The notes under the pieces were generated by a model, which searched no databases, had not been told where the DNA came from, and saw only the letters and a list, made by a program, of their open reading frames with translations. The position numbers were made by a program, and so were the translations under genes. This document shows positions 18,519 to 28,322 of a stretch of 64,000 nucleotides of DNA, one piece after another. This DNA is from Fundidesulfovibrio magnetotacticus (GTDB lineage Bacteria; Desulfobacterota; Desulfovibrionia; Desulfovibrionales; Desulfovibrionaceae). How positions within the stretch are numbered: position 1 is the stretch's first letter; the number at the start of each line of letters is the position of its first letter. The stretch spans positions 1 to 64,000 of the forward strand of contig NZ_BLTE01000007.1 of NCBI RefSeq assembly GCF_013019105.1, given 5' to 3'.

Positions 18519-19394
18519 ATGGAACATGTCGGGACGATCTCCCGAGGCGAACCGCCCCTTGCCCTGCAGGACGCGCTGCGGCGCTCCTGGCCTTGGCTCC
18601 TGGCGCTTCTCCTGATCCTGGGGTTGGTGTTCCAGGACATCGTGGCCGCCATGGTCCGTGTCTGGGCAGACGACGAGAACAATTCCCACGGGTTTCTCGT
18701 CCCCCTGGTAAGCCTTTACCTCATCGCCACCCGGCGGGACCGGCTGGCCACGGCCCAGGTGACCCCCTGCGCCTGGGGGCTGTGGATTTCGGTCCTGGGG
18801 GTGGTGATGCTCCTGGCCGGATGGGTCTCCACGGAGTTCTTCACCATGCGCGCATCCCTGGTGGTGATCCTCTACGGCACCGTGCTCTACTGGTACGGCT
18901 GGGAGGTCATGCGCCTGCTGGGCGGCCCCCTGCTCTACCTGCTGCTCATGATCCCCGTCCCGGCGGTGGTCTACGACGCCCTGGCCATGCCGCTCAGGGG
19001 GTTCGTCACGATGGTCTCGGTGTGGATCATGAAGAGCCTGGGCGTTCTCGTCCTGCGGGAGGGGAACGTGATGCTCTTTCCCAACATCACCCTGGAGGTC
19101 GTCAACGCCTGCAGCGGGCTGCGCTCCCTGACCTCCCTGCTCGCCCTGGCGGTGGCTTTCGCCCTGCTTTTCCAGAAGTCAGCCGTGACCCGCTGGATTC
19201 TGGCCCTGCTCGCCCTGCCCATCGCCGTGATCACCAACATCGGACGCGTGGTGGCGACAGGGGTGCTCTCGCAATATTTCGGAGCAGCGGCCGCCGAGGG
19301 CTTCTTCCATGAATTCGCTGGCATGGTGATCTTCATCACGGCGCTGGCGCTGCTCTTCGCCGCGCATCTCGTCCTGAGGAGGTTCGACTCGTGA
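18519..19394 (+). CDS. xrtA: Exosortase (XrtA/EpsH type)
   Basis: 291 aa polytopic membrane protein with about eight helices. The three exosortase signature sites are in order: Cys in VVNACSGLRSL (about 198), Arg in VITNIGRVVAT (about 243) and His in FFHEFAGM (about 266). Exosortases are membrane cysteine transpeptidase-like enzymes that recognise PEP-CTERM tails; three substrates are encoded in this window. The length is short because the EpsI domain, fused in some systems, is a separate overlapping gene. Confidence 0.93.
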   Translation: MEHVGTISRGEPPLALQDALRRSWPWLLALLLILGLVFQDIVAAMVRVWADDENNSHGFLVPLVSLYLIATRRDRLATAQVTPCAWGLWISVLGVVMLLAGWVSTEFFTMRASLVVILYGTVLYWYGWEVMRLLGGPLLYLLLMIPVPAVVYDALAMPLRGFVTMVSVWIMKSLGVLVLREGNVMLFPNITLEVVNACSGLRSLTSLLALAVAFALLFQKSAVTRWILALLALPIAVITNIGRVVATGVLSQYFGAAAAEGFFHEFAGMVIFITALALLFAAHLVLRRFDS

Positions 19395-20029
19395 TGCGCA
19401 TCCATCGCTACGTCCTGTCCATCCTGCTGGTGGGGGCGGCCGGCCTCTTCATGGGACTGCACACCACCGTGCCGACCTACCTCCCCGTTCCGTTGGAGGA
19501 CTTCCCCGCTTCCCTGGCGCAGTGGCGTCTTGCCCGCGAGGAAACGTTCTCTCCGGAGCTGCTCAAGGTCCTGCGGCCGACCGACTACCTCTACAGGGTC
19601 TACACGACGAACAACGGGGACGCCGTGCACCTCTACATCGGCTACCACGACGGAACCCGCAACGCCGGGCAGATCCACTCCCCCAAGAACTGCCTGCCGG
19701 GCGGCGGCTGGTACGAGGTCTCGTCCCGCAAGACCTCCCTGCCACTTCCGGACGGATCGAGCATCCCCCTGGTGGAGGCCGTCTACAAACACGGCGAGAC
19801 CACGGAGGTCATGCTCTACTGGTTCGAGGCAGGCGGAGTCGAGGTGACCAACGAATACGCCTTCAAGCTCAAGGAGGTGGAGAACTCCATCTTCCGCGGC
19901 AGACGGGACGCGGCGTTCGTGCGCATCGGGGTGACCACCAGGGGCGACTCCCTGGACGCCGCCTTCCAGCAGGCGAGGCGCTTCCTCGGGGATGCATGGC
20001 AGAGCCTCAGGTGGCACCTACCCTCCTGA
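19391..20029 (+). CDS. epsI: EpsI family protein (exosortase-associated)
   Basis: 212 aa. One N-terminal membrane anchor (about 7-25), then a periplasmic domain with the EpsI hallmarks: YLYRVYTTNNGDAVHLYIGYHDG, the HSPKNCLPGGGW motif and MLYWFEAGG. Start is GTG at 19391 or ATG at 19394, overlapping the exosortase stop. EpsI partners exosortases and is sometimes fused to them; its exact reaction is not established, but the CLPGGGW Cys suggests catalysis. Confidence 0.9.
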   Translation: MMRIHRYVLSILLVGAAGLFMGLHTTVPTYLPVPLEDFPASLAQWRLAREETFSPELLKVLRPTDYLYRVYTTNNGDAVHLYIGYHDGTRNAGQIHSPKNCLPGGGWYEVSSRKTSLPLPDGSSIPLVEAVYKHGETTEVMLYWFEAGGVEVTNEYAFKLKEVENSIFRGRRDAAFVRIGVTTRGDSLDAAFQQARRFLGDAWQSLRWHLPS

Positions 20030-20051
20030 CGGACAAGCGAGAGCACGCAGC

Positions 20052-22124
20052 ATGATCCAGACAACCATCCTCGTCCTGAGCGTGCTCGCTTCCGCGGCCC
20101 TGGCGCTGCGGATGTTCTTCCTGCGCGGCAACGCCCCGGGGCTGCGGACAGGGGTAGCGGCCCTCTTGCTCTGCGCGGCCCTCGAGGCCCTGGACAGCAT
20201 GCTCCTGGCACAGGCGTCAGCGTCCCTCCGCCTGGCCCAGGCCTCCATGACGCTGGGCGGACTGGCGGCGCTCGCCTGGCTGATCTTCTGCCTGGACTTC
20301 TCCCGGAGCGAGCAGCACTGCGCCCGCAACACCCCCCTCAAACGCTGGGCCTTGCTGGCCATGCTCCTCTACGGCGCCCTGCTTCTGCTTCCCCCGGATG
20401 CGGTGTTCGACATGGACCAGGCGTGGGACCGCCACCGCAGCCACCTGAGCTGGCTCGGGTTCTCGTTCGAGGCCGGGACCTTGTCCGTGCTGATCGTGGG
20501 CATGTTCCAACTGGAATCGACCCTTGCGGGCGCGGTCCACGGCAAGCGCTGGCAGATCAAGTATTTCATCGTGGGCGTGATCTCCATCCTGGCGTCCCAG
20601 GCGTTCATCATCAGCCTGGGCCTGCTCTACAGGTCCCTGGACTACTCACTGATCCCCGCCAGGCAACTGGGGCTCTTGTCCGGAGTCGGGCTCATCTGGC
20701 ACTCCCTGCGGCGCAAGGGCCAGGACGTCTCCATCTCCATGACCTGTCGCCAGGCCCAGCGCTCCATCGTCCTGTTCGCCGCCGGCGTCTATCTTCTCGG
20801 GCTCGGCTGCATCGGGCTCGCGATGCAGTTCCTGGGCGGGGGCATAGACCGCATCTTCCTGCTGGCCATCGGCGGCGCATCCGGGGTGTGCCTGATCGTC
20901 GTACTGATCTCCGAGTCGTTCCGACGCAAGGCGTTGCAGATCTTCCGGGAATATTTCCCCGCGGACAAATACGATTACCGGGCCCAATGGCTGGCGTTCA
21001 CGCGGCGGCTTACCGCGTCCAACAGCCGGGAGAGCCTCTACCGTGCGGTCCTGCTCGGCTTCTGCGACACCTTCGGCATGGGAGGGGGAATCCTCTGGCT
21101 TCGCGAGGCGGACACGGGCGAATTCTCCCCCGAGGGGCTGCTGGAGCTCGACGCTCCATCCTGGCGTCTCGCCTCGGGAGATGGCGTGTGCGCCACGCTG
21201 GACGCCCGGAAAAAGCCCCTGGATCTGCGCCTCGACGGCCCCGGCAACGCCGACCCCCTGGCGGCGGGACTCTCCGAACTCAAGGCGGCCTTCGCCGTCC
21301 CCGTGTTCCTGGGCGATTCCCTGGACGGCGTGATCATGCTCTGCCGACAGATCAACAAGGGCGAGTCCTGGGACAGGGAGGACTTCGACCTCATGGAGGC
21401 CCTGGCCAACCAGGCCCAGGCCTCCATCCACAACTTGCGCCTGGCCGACCAGCTCGCCAAGGCCAGGGACATGGAGGTGATGGGCAAGGTCTCCACGTTC
21501 ATCGCCCACGACCTGAAGAATCTCGTCTACACCCTTTCTTTGATCCTGGAAAACGCCAAGCGCTACATCGGCAACGAGGAATTCCAGAAGGACATGCTGG
21601 GCAGCCTGGACAACACCGTGAGCCGCATGCACCGCCTCATCGCGCAGATCAAGCAGCTCCCCACCCGCGAGACCATGCGCTTCGCCCGCGTGGACCTGGC
21701 CGAACTGGCGCGCGATTCGATCAAACAGCTGCCCCTGGGCAACGTGCGCTTCGCGGGGGAGAGCACTCCGGCCACCGTGGACCCGACACAGATGCGCAAG
21801 GTCATCGCCAACCTCGTGATCAACGCCGTCGAAGCGAGCCCCGAAGCCTCTGAAGTTCTCATCGAGACGGGGTGCAACGGCGGTCCGTATCTCGCCGTTA
21901 CGGACAACGGCGTGGGCATGAGCGAGGAGTTCATCCGCAACGAGCTTTACGAACCCTTCAAAACCAGCAAGCCCAAGGGAATGGGGATCGGTTTGTACCA
22001 GAGCAAGCACATCGTGGAGGCCCATGGCGGCCGCATCGACGTTCTGAGCGCACCAGGACAGGGCGCCCGATTCACCGTGCGTTTTCCCGACGTCACGTCC
22101 ATGCCCCAGGCGGACGCGGCATGA
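20052..22124 (+). CDS. prsK: XrtA system sensor histidine kinase PrsK
   Basis: 690 aa from the ATG at 20052. An N-terminal block of about eight to nine membrane helices (1-300) is followed by a GAF domain (about 330-455), a dimerisation/phospho-acceptor helix with FIAHDLKNLVYTLSL (His near 485) and HATPase_c motifs NLVINAVEAS, VTDNGVGM and GMGIGLYQSKHIVEAHGG. Length and domain order match PrsK, the kinase encoded in most XrtA loci. The signal is unknown. The stop overlaps prsR, so the pair is translated together. Confidence 0.92.
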   Translation: MIQTTILVLSVLASAALALRMFFLRGNAPGLRTGVAALLLCAALEALDSMLLAQASASLRLAQASMTLGGLAALAWLIFCLDFSRSEQHCARNTPLKRWALLAMLLYGALLLLPPDAVFDMDQAWDRHRSHLSWLGFSFEAGTLSVLIVGMFQLESTLAGAVHGKRWQIKYFIVGVISILASQAFIISLGLLYRSLDYSLIPARQLGLLSGVGLIWHSLRRKGQDVSISMTCRQAQRSIVLFAAGVYLLGLGCIGLAMQFLGGGIDRIFLLAIGGASGVCLIVVLISESFRRKALQIFREYFPADKYDYRAQWLAFTRRLTASNSRESLYRAVLLGFCDTFGMGGGILWLREADTGEFSPEGLLELDAPSWRLASGDGVCATLDARKKPLDLRLDGPGNADPLAAGLSELKAAFAVPVFLGDSLDGVIMLCRQINKGESWDREDFDLMEALANQAQASIHNLRLADQLAKARDMEVMGKVSTFIAHDLKNLVYTLSLILENAKRYIGNEEFQKDMLGSLDNTVSRMHRLIAQIKQLPTRETMRFARVDLAELARDSIKQLPLGNVRFAGESTPATVDPTQMRKVIANLVINAVEASPEASEVLIETGCNGGPYLAVTDNGVGMSEEFIRNELYEPFKTSKPKGMGIGLYQSKHIVEAHGGRIDVLSAPGQGARFTVRFPDVTSMPQADAA

Positions 22125-23494
22125 AACAGAAACTGCTCATCGTCGACGACAACGAGGACATCCGCCAGCAGCTCAAGTGGGGACTCTCCTCGGAGCCATA
22201 CGAACTCAGCTTCGCCAAGAACGCCGAGGAAGCCCTTGCCGCGTTCCAGGCACACTCCCCCCAAGTGGTGACCCTGGACCTGGGCCTGCCTCCCAACACG
22301 GAAGACTCCACCCAGGGGTTCCATTGCCTGGAGAGCATGCGGGCCAGGAACAACGCCGCCCGGATCATCGTGATCACAGGCTTCGATTCCAGGGACTACG
22401 CCCGCCGGGCGGTGGAGATGGGCGCGCACGATTTCTTCCTCAAGCCCATCAACCTCGACGAGCTCAAGGTCATGGTGCGCAGAGCCTTCCAGCTTCACGA
22501 GTTGCGCCAGGACAACGCTGACCAGTCGGCCCAGGCCAGCGACGCGGGGCAGGAGGGCATCATCGGACGGTCGCCCGCCATCAGAGACCTTCTGGCGCAA
22601 ATCCGCCGCGTGGCTCAGTCCGACGTGCCCGTGCTCATCCAGGGGGAATCCGGCACCGGAAAGGAACTGGCGGCCAGGGCCCTGCACGCCCTTTCCTCGC
22701 GCGCGCGGGGCCCCATGGTCTCGATCAACTGCGGGGCGCTGCCGGAGAACCTCATCGAATCGGAATTTTTCGGCCACGAGCGGGGCGCTTTCACGGGCGC
22801 GGTGGCCACGGTCCAGGGCAAGGTGGAGTTCGCCCACCGGGGCGTCCTGTTCCTGGACGAGATCGGCGAACTCCCCGTGAACCTCCAGGTGAAGCTCCTG
22901 CGCTTCCTCCAGGAGCAAGTCTTCCAGCGTGTGGGCGGACGCAAGAGCATCCAGGTGGATGTGCGCGTCCTCGCCGCCACCAACGTGGACATCCAGACGG
23001 CCATGAAGTCCGGGGCTTTCCGGGAGGACCTCTTCTACCGCATCGGGGTGGTCACGCTGAAGCTCCCCCCCCTGAGGCAGCGCGGGGACGACGTGGTGCT
23101 GCTGGCGGAGCATTTCCTGGCGAAGCATTCGAGAGAACTGGCGAAACAGTTGCGCGGCTTCACCGGGGAGGCCCTGGAGCGGCTCAAGGCGCACTCCTGG
23201 CCGGGAAACGTCCGCGAGCTGGAAAACCGCGTGCGCCGGGCCATGGTGATGGCCCCGGGCGCCTTCATCACCGCGGAGGATCTGGAACTTCAATCACTGG
23301 AGGCGCCGCGTACGACGGAACCGGGCACCCCGGGCGGCACGACCCTGAAAGAAGCCCGGAGCATCCTGGAGAAGCGCCTCGTGGAGGATGCGCTCAAGCG
23401 CAGCGGCGGGAACATCCTGAAGGCCTCTGAGGCCCTGGGGATCAGCAGGCCGACGATGTATGACCTGCTGAGGAAGCACAGCATCGAGACATGA
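22121..23494 (+). CDS. prsR: XrtA system sigma54-dependent response regulator PrsR
   Basis: 457 aa. Receiver (1-120) with acidic LIVDDN, phospho-acceptor in VVTLDLGLP and Lys in FFLKPI. AAA+ sigma54-interaction domain with Walker A GESGTGKE, the sigma54 contact loop GAFTGA, Walker B GVLFLDEIGELP and WPGNVRELEN. C-terminal Fis-type helix-turn-helix: GGNILKASEALGISRPTMYDLLRK. The 457-aa length is usual for PrsR. Phosphorylated by PrsK, it should bind upstream sites and drive sigma54 promoters; candidates lie before the PEP-CTERM genes here. Confidence 0.94.
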   Translation: MKQKLLIVDDNEDIRQQLKWGLSSEPYELSFAKNAEEALAAFQAHSPQVVTLDLGLPPNTEDSTQGFHCLESMRARNNAARIIVITGFDSRDYARRAVEMGAHDFFLKPINLDELKVMVRRAFQLHELRQDNADQSAQASDAGQEGIIGRSPAIRDLLAQIRRVAQSDVPVLIQGESGTGKELAARALHALSSRARGPMVSINCGALPENLIESEFFGHERGAFTGAVATVQGKVEFAHRGVLFLDEIGELPVNLQVKLLRFLQEQVFQRVGGRKSIQVDVRVLAATNVDIQTAMKSGAFREDLFYRIGVVTLKLPPLRQRGDDVVLLAEHFLAKHSRELAKQLRGFTGEALERLKAHSWPGNVRELENRVRRAMVMAPGAFITAEDLELQSLEAPRTTEPGTPGGTTLKEARSILEKRLVEDALKRSGGNILKASEALGISRPTMYDLLRKHSIET

Positions 23495-23536
23495 CGCTTA
23501 CGACAACGAGAGGATGAGATACGAAACGTACGCGCG

Positions 23537-24379
23537 TCAAATGCGACGCCTGATCGTCAGAACGCCACGACAAGCATTACGCGCAGCACCTTCAACACAA
23601 CTCGCAACGTACCTTACGGCATACGAAAAAACAACAGACACACAAAACGACACCAGGAACGCCTGAACATATCCAAAATGCAGCACCTTACAAAACAACA
23701 GCAAGACACCTCCGTGAACAAGGAAAAACTCATAGGACACGCCCTGTGCCTCATTGAAAACAACGCCAAAGCCACGGAACAAGTTAAACACAGGCCCACT
23801 TACGCTAACCATGACACCAACAACATCAAACTTCCTGAAAGCAACACTCACAAGCATCCCGACATTATAAGAAACAAAAAGATACGCAGGCACATTCAGG
23901 GACAAAAAGATGAACAACGAGACAACAGCAAAAACGGCCCTCGTCAAAACACTTGCAAATTTTACAACTACATACGTGTAAACATAAAAAACAACGATCA
24001 CCGAAACAAACCATGTAACAACATACAACCTGTGGCTCAGGAAAAAGTTCCCCCCCAACAACAAGACAACACTCTCAAACAGGCCGACATCCTTATAACT
24101 AAAGACATGATTAAACAAGAGAACAGCAGGCGTCACAATCCAATACGGTATGAATATACGCTTCAGCCGCCTAACAAGCCATTCATTCGCACCAACATTG
24201 GCCGCCACGGCATAATAGCCCGACACAAACATGAATACGATAAACGCATAATCGACAAGCCCGAAATTACTCAAACCATAAAGACTATTACAGTGGAAAA
24301 CAAAAATATAGATTGTCGCCAGAACCCTGAACAACGCACTACATGTCGACACCAATTCGCCGACGGCTATCTTATACAT
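23537..24379 (-). CDS. Membrane acyltransferase 3 family protein (first of three)
   Basis: 280 aa with about eight to nine membrane helices. Acyltransferase-3 features: FVFHCNSLYG with the conserved His in helix 1, FMFVSGYYA, RRLKRIFIPYW, and FFLVHGGVLL near the C-terminus. These enzymes O-acylate sugars, commonly during exopolysaccharide or O-antigen synthesis. It is the only minus-strand gene within the polysaccharide run, is AT-rich relative to prsR next door, and is convergent with prsR (42 bp), suggesting later insertion. Acyl donor and acceptor are unknown. Confidence 0.82.
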   Translation of the reverse strand: MYKIAVGELVSTCSALFRVLATIYIFVFHCNSLYGLSNFGLVDYAFIVFMFVSGYYAVAANVGANEWLVRRLKRIFIPYWIVTPAVLLFNHVFSYKDVGLFESVVLLLGGNFFLSHRLYVVTWFVSVIVVFYVYTYVVVKFASVLTRAVFAVVSLFIFLSLNVPAYLFVSYNVGMLVSVAFRKFDVVGVMVSVSGPVFNLFRGFGVVFNEAQGVSYEFFLVHGGVLLLFCKVLHFGYVQAFLVSFCVSVVFSYAVRYVASCVEGAARNACRGVLTIRRRI

Positions 24380-24592
24380 TGTACAGTATCATTGTCGTTA
24401 AAAGTGTCATATGGACTTTCGCTACCCCCCACAGCCCTCATTGTCAAGCGCCGCAGCGACCATACCGGCCATGACAAATAGCAACTTATTGCACATGCTC
24501 CAAAGAACTGGCTCCATCATGCTTGACGGCAACAAAACAAGCATGCCTACCGGCGACACCCATCAAGCAGATGCCGACAAAGGTGGTGAGCC

Positions 24593-25960
24593 ATGACCCC
24601 AAAAAATCACACTGGATACGCACCGGACCACCGCTCCAACAGTCGCGCAAGCCGAGAAACCAACTTCCAGCATGAACGCATGGCCGACCTGATAGTTCGA
24701 AGCATCAACGGCGTACCCGTGCCCCGGAAAGAAGGATGGACCAAGGGCGGATGGGTCATCTTTCTGATATCCTTCTTTCTCCTTGGACGGGTACAGGAGT
24801 CCATTCAATTTCTTTGGCCATTGCGACTCACCCTGTTGTCCTGTCTACTGGCGGCATCCCTTATCATCACAAACGGTGGCTTCAAACAAATTCGGCTAGG
24901 AAAACTGTTCCACTCCAAGACATTCAAATACTACTTCTTCATCATCATCATATCAGGCATCGGCATACCATTCAGCATATACAACAGCAATTCCCTTGCT
25001 TATTTCATCGAAATATTCCTGCAAATCAACGCCATCTACATTCTCGGACTCAACTCGACTGTCGACTCATTCGCTGACCTGAACCCTGTCGTTTCAGCTG
25101 TCATTACATCAATGGCCTGCCTATCACTAATAATTATCTTCATGCCTCGCTACATAGACGGACGCGCAACAGCTATATACACGTACGACCCCAACGACTT
25201 CTCGCTACTCATGACAATCATTGCAGCATTCCTATACCCAGGAAGGCATCACTTCACATCTCTGCAACGCTTAATGACGTATACGAGCGTCATAATGGCA
25301 TTTGTCTCAGTTTATCTTTCTCAATCTCGCGGAGGATTTGCTGCGCTATTCGCCGCGATAATGGCAGAATCGTTGTTTCACGGCAAGAAATCCTTTGTGA
25401 CACGCCTACTTGTATTTTTCGTGCTTGCAGTCTTTGTCGTTTTTCCAAACGCAGACAATCTTGGCAGACTCGGCACAATTACGGACGTTCAAAATGACTA
25501 CAACACTAATAGCAGCAGTGGAAGAATTGCGATCTGGGAGCGCGGCCTAAACATGATCATCGAACATCCTGTGCTGGGCGTCGGCCTCAAAACATTCCGC
25601 TATGCGGAAGGAGCCTCCCACGAAGGAGGCAAGTGGAGCGAGGCCCACAACAGCTTCATCGAGATCGGCGCTGAATTGGGCGTGCCGGGACTTCTCGCCT
25701 TCCTTGGCATGCTGCTCTCCGCGTTCCGGCTGGCTAGGCCCGTTTCCCCAGAGGACTGGATCGGAAGGGGCATCCGATTATCCCTGGTCGCCTTTGTGGT
25801 GGGCGGGATGTTTTTGTCCTGGGCATACCACTTCGTCCTTTACTTCTTCCTTGGCATTGCCATGATGCGCGAACGTTTACTCTTCGAGGGCGTCCCCATC
25901 ACTTGGCGCACCACCCCCCCCCTAAAGTCCGAGAAACGAACGCCCCAGGAGCGGCCATGA
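24593..25960 (+). CDS. O-antigen ligase/polymerase family membrane protein (WaaL/Wzy-like)
   Basis: 455 aa with about 11 membrane helices. The Wzy_C/ligase region has the conserved VYLSQSRGGF helix followed by a large extracytoplasmic loop (about 285-370) with GLNMIIEHPVLGVGLKTF and WSEAHNSFIEIGAELG, whose Arg and His are typical of the family. It either polymerises repeat units or ligates polymer to an acceptor; with the chain-length protein in the locus, a polymerase role is likely. A Shine-Dalgarno AAGGTGG precedes the ATG. The 5' half is AT-rich. Confidence 0.85.
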   Translation: MTPKNHTGYAPDHRSNSRASRETNFQHERMADLIVRSINGVPVPRKEGWTKGGWVIFLISFFLLGRVQESIQFLWPLRLTLLSCLLAASLIITNGGFKQIRLGKLFHSKTFKYYFFIIIISGIGIPFSIYNSNSLAYFIEIFLQINAIYILGLNSTVDSFADLNPVVSAVITSMACLSLIIIFMPRYIDGRATAIYTYDPNDFSLLMTIIAAFLYPGRHHFTSLQRLMTYTSVIMAFVSVYLSQSRGGFAALFAAIMAESLFHGKKSFVTRLLVFFVLAVFVVFPNADNLGRLGTITDVQNDYNTNSSSGRIAIWERGLNMIIEHPVLGVGLKTFRYAEGASHEGGKWSEAHNSFIEIGAELGVPGLLAFLGMLLSAFRLARPVSPEDWIGRGIRLSLVAFVVGGMFLSWAYHFVLYFFLGIAMMRERLLFEGVPITWRTTPPLKSEKRTPQERP

Positions 25961-27165
25961 CTGCAAACCAAGGGGAGTTCAAGGCGCATGTGGTCCACCT
26001 AAGCTTCTCTGGAGATTTCGGAGGGCGCGAAAAGGCTGCCTCCTGGCTGTGCCGAGCCATGCGCCAGGAGGGCGTGTTCAGCATGCTGTACATTGTGGTG
26101 GAGACACGCAACGGATCCAAGCGCAATTCGAACCTGTTTAACGCCTTGGGGGACACTGTTAGTTTGTGCCGTTTTTTTCAAACACATAAGCGCTTTTCAT
26201 TTTCCCTCGTTAGCCAGCTATATGAAGCCTTGCTTGAATATGATGCGTCCATTTTGCATTGTCATTGCTACAAATCGCTGTTCTATGCCTTGTTATTGAA
26301 GTTTACAGGTCGCTTCTCCGGACCGGTTGTATACACCCTCCACGGCATCGAACTCCCTTTCGGCTTCGGAGCGACGCTCATCAAGGCTTTCCAGCGCATC
26401 GGGCTCCACTTTGCTGACGGGGTGGTGGGCTGCTCCCGGGAAGTGCTTGAGCGTACGCTGCCCAAACGCAAGTCCAGGCCGCACATGGTCATCGTGAATG
26501 CCATTGATGTGCCTCTGGGCGGCTTCGAGTCTGCCCGGGAGGGCCACACCGACGCCCGGACCTCGCTGGCGCGGACGCTCGGGTTCGACCAAACCCGCCC
26601 CTTGGTTATCAACATCGGCAGACTCTGCCCGCAAAAAAATTTTCACCTGTTCCTTCAACTTATTAAATGTTTGTCTGGGATGAAATATGAGGGCCCGGAG
26701 GCAATGTTCCTCATCGCAGGCGAGGGACCGCTACGGGCTGAACTCGAGGCGGAAACCGACCGTCTAGACATCCGCAACAACGTACACTTCGCAGGCTTCG
26801 TGACGGACATGGACAGGCTCTACCGTGCGGCCGATCTCCTTATCCAAACCTCGACATGGGAAGGAACGCCCATGTGCCTTCTTGAGGCGCGAGCCCATGG
26901 ATTACCCGTGATCGCCCCGGCCGTAGGAGGCAACGTGGACGTCGTGCGTGACGGCCTGGACGGGACGCTCTACCCCGTGAACGATCTCGCAGCACTAACT
27001 CGGGCGAGCGTCTCCTACCTGTGCGACCAGAACTTGCGCGAGGAGCACGGCCGCATGGCATTCGAACACACACGCCACGCCTTCGATCCCGGCCGATGGG
27101 CGAGGCGACACTTCAGTTTCTATCATCAGTTACGCCCTACTTTCAGGCTCAAGGAGCAGGGATGA
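25957..27165 (+). CDS. Glycosyltransferase family 4
   Basis: 402 aa; ATG at 25957 overlaps the previous stop, with AGGAG 6 nt upstream. GT-B fold: N-terminal HLSFSGDFGGREKAASWL and YTLHGIELPFGFG, C-terminal donor-binding domain with NIGRLCPQKNFHLFL, LIAGEGPLRAELEAE, VHFAGFVTDMDRLYRAADLLIQ and the E-x7-E motif in WEGTPMCLLEARAHG. It transfers a sugar from an activated donor during repeat-unit assembly on the cytoplasmic face. Confidence 0.9.
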   Translation: MTANQGEFKAHVVHLSFSGDFGGREKAASWLCRAMRQEGVFSMLYIVVETRNGSKRNSNLFNALGDTVSLCRFFQTHKRFSFSLVSQLYEALLEYDASILHCHCYKSLFYALLLKFTGRFSGPVVYTLHGIELPFGFGATLIKAFQRIGLHFADGVVGCSREVLERTLPKRKSRPHMVIVNAIDVPLGGFESAREGHTDARTSLARTLGFDQTRPLVINIGRLCPQKNFHLFLQLIKCLSGMKYEGPEAMFLIAGEGPLRAELEAETDRLDIRNNVHFAGFVTDMDRLYRAADLLIQTSTWEGTPMCLLEARAHGLPVIAPAVGGNVDVVRDGLDGTLYPVNDLAALTRASVSYLCDQNLREEHGRMAFEHTRHAFDPGRWARRHFSFYHQLRPTFRLKEQG

Positions 27166-28322
27166 CGATGCGATCCCTGCTCGTACTCGATCAATGGGCA
27201 AGCCCGGACGCCACTGTAGGCACCAGCAAAAACTGGCTTTACGAAGGGCTAGGTCGGCGATTCAAAATGCGCTTGCTCAACGCCGACGGCGCCAATGTGC
27301 AGACCTCCAGGCGACTTTCCAGCCTTTCACGGGCGCTGCTGACCAACCCTTTGCATTGGAGGGAAGCCTACCACCACGAATTGGAATGGGAATCCAAAAG
27401 GCCAGCCTCCTTTCAAAAACGCACAACCCGCTTCCAACGCGCCTTGAACCGGCTCAACGGTCCTGTCGACGCCGTGCTTCAGATCGGCTGCCTGTTCGGC
27501 CCAGTGTGCAGGACGGACGCATTGCACGCATCCTACCACGACCAGACGGTAGCAATGGTGGAGCGTGGTTGGCGAGCTTGGCTTCCGCCTGAATTCCATC
27601 ACATGAGGGATCGCTGGATGGAACTTGAGCGCAACGCCCTGGAATCACGCGACCTGATCCTGACATATAGTGAGGCGGCCAAACGTTCCATGATACATGA
27701 CTATGGAATAGACGAGTGCAAGGTGCACGTCGCCCCCACTGCCTGCAAGATCGTCTACCCCGAGGAAGCGGCGGCGCGGTCTCCCAGACCTGGCCGCATA
27801 GTCTTTGCCAGCACTGATTTTCTTCGCAAGGGCGGAGACATCGTCTTGAAGGGCTTCCAGATCATGCGCCGCTCCAAGCCGGAATTGGAACTCGTACTGG
27901 TGGGGGGGGCGGTCAACGTCTCATTGCCCGAAGGCGCAAGGAATCTCGGGATGGTCCCCCACGAGTCGCTGGTCAAACTGTTTCTCAACAGTTCATTGAT
28001 CCTACATCCGGCCAGACACGATGCCTTCCCCAATGTCCTCAAGGAAGCGATTGCCTGCGGATTGCCAGCTGTGGCCTCGGACTCGGCCGGAATCCCCGAG
28101 ATCATCCATCACGGCAGGACCGGCATTGTATTGAATCAACCAACTCCCGAGTCCCTTGCTGACGCTTCCCTGGAACTCCTTACCGACACTGATCGACTTG
28201 ATGGCATGCGCGAGGCATGCATAAAGGACAGGGAACTCTTCCATCCTGATTCTTGCGTTGAACGCATCTGCTCAATCCTAGATCGCTCGCTAGACGTTCG
28301 CAGTAAGGACATATCAATATGA
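27162..28322 (+). CDS. Glycosyltransferase family 4-like
   Basis: 386 aa; ATG at 27162 with AAGGAG 5 nt upstream, overlapping the previous stop. The N-terminal half is divergent. The C-terminal GT1/GT4 domain is clear: GRIVFASTDFLRKGGDIVLKG, LVLVGGAVNVSLP, HPARHDAFPNVLKEAIACGLPAVAS with the EAxxxGxP donor motif, and AGIPEIIHHGRTG. It is part of the coupled glycosyltransferase run. Confidence 0.85.
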   Translation: MTMRSLLVLDQWASPDATVGTSKNWLYEGLGRRFKMRLLNADGANVQTSRRLSSLSRALLTNPLHWREAYHHELEWESKRPASFQKRTTRFQRALNRLNGPVDAVLQIGCLFGPVCRTDALHASYHDQTVAMVERGWRAWLPPEFHHMRDRWMELERNALESRDLILTYSEAAKRSMIHDYGIDECKVHVAPTACKIVYPEEAAARSPRPGRIVFASTDFLRKGGDIVLKGFQIMRRSKPELELVLVGGAVNVSLPEGARNLGMVPHESLVKLFLNSSLILHPARHDAFPNVLKEAIACGLPAVASDSAGIPEIIHHGRTGIVLNQPTPESLADASLELLTDTDRLDGMREACIKDRELFHPDSCVERICSILDRSLDVRSKDISI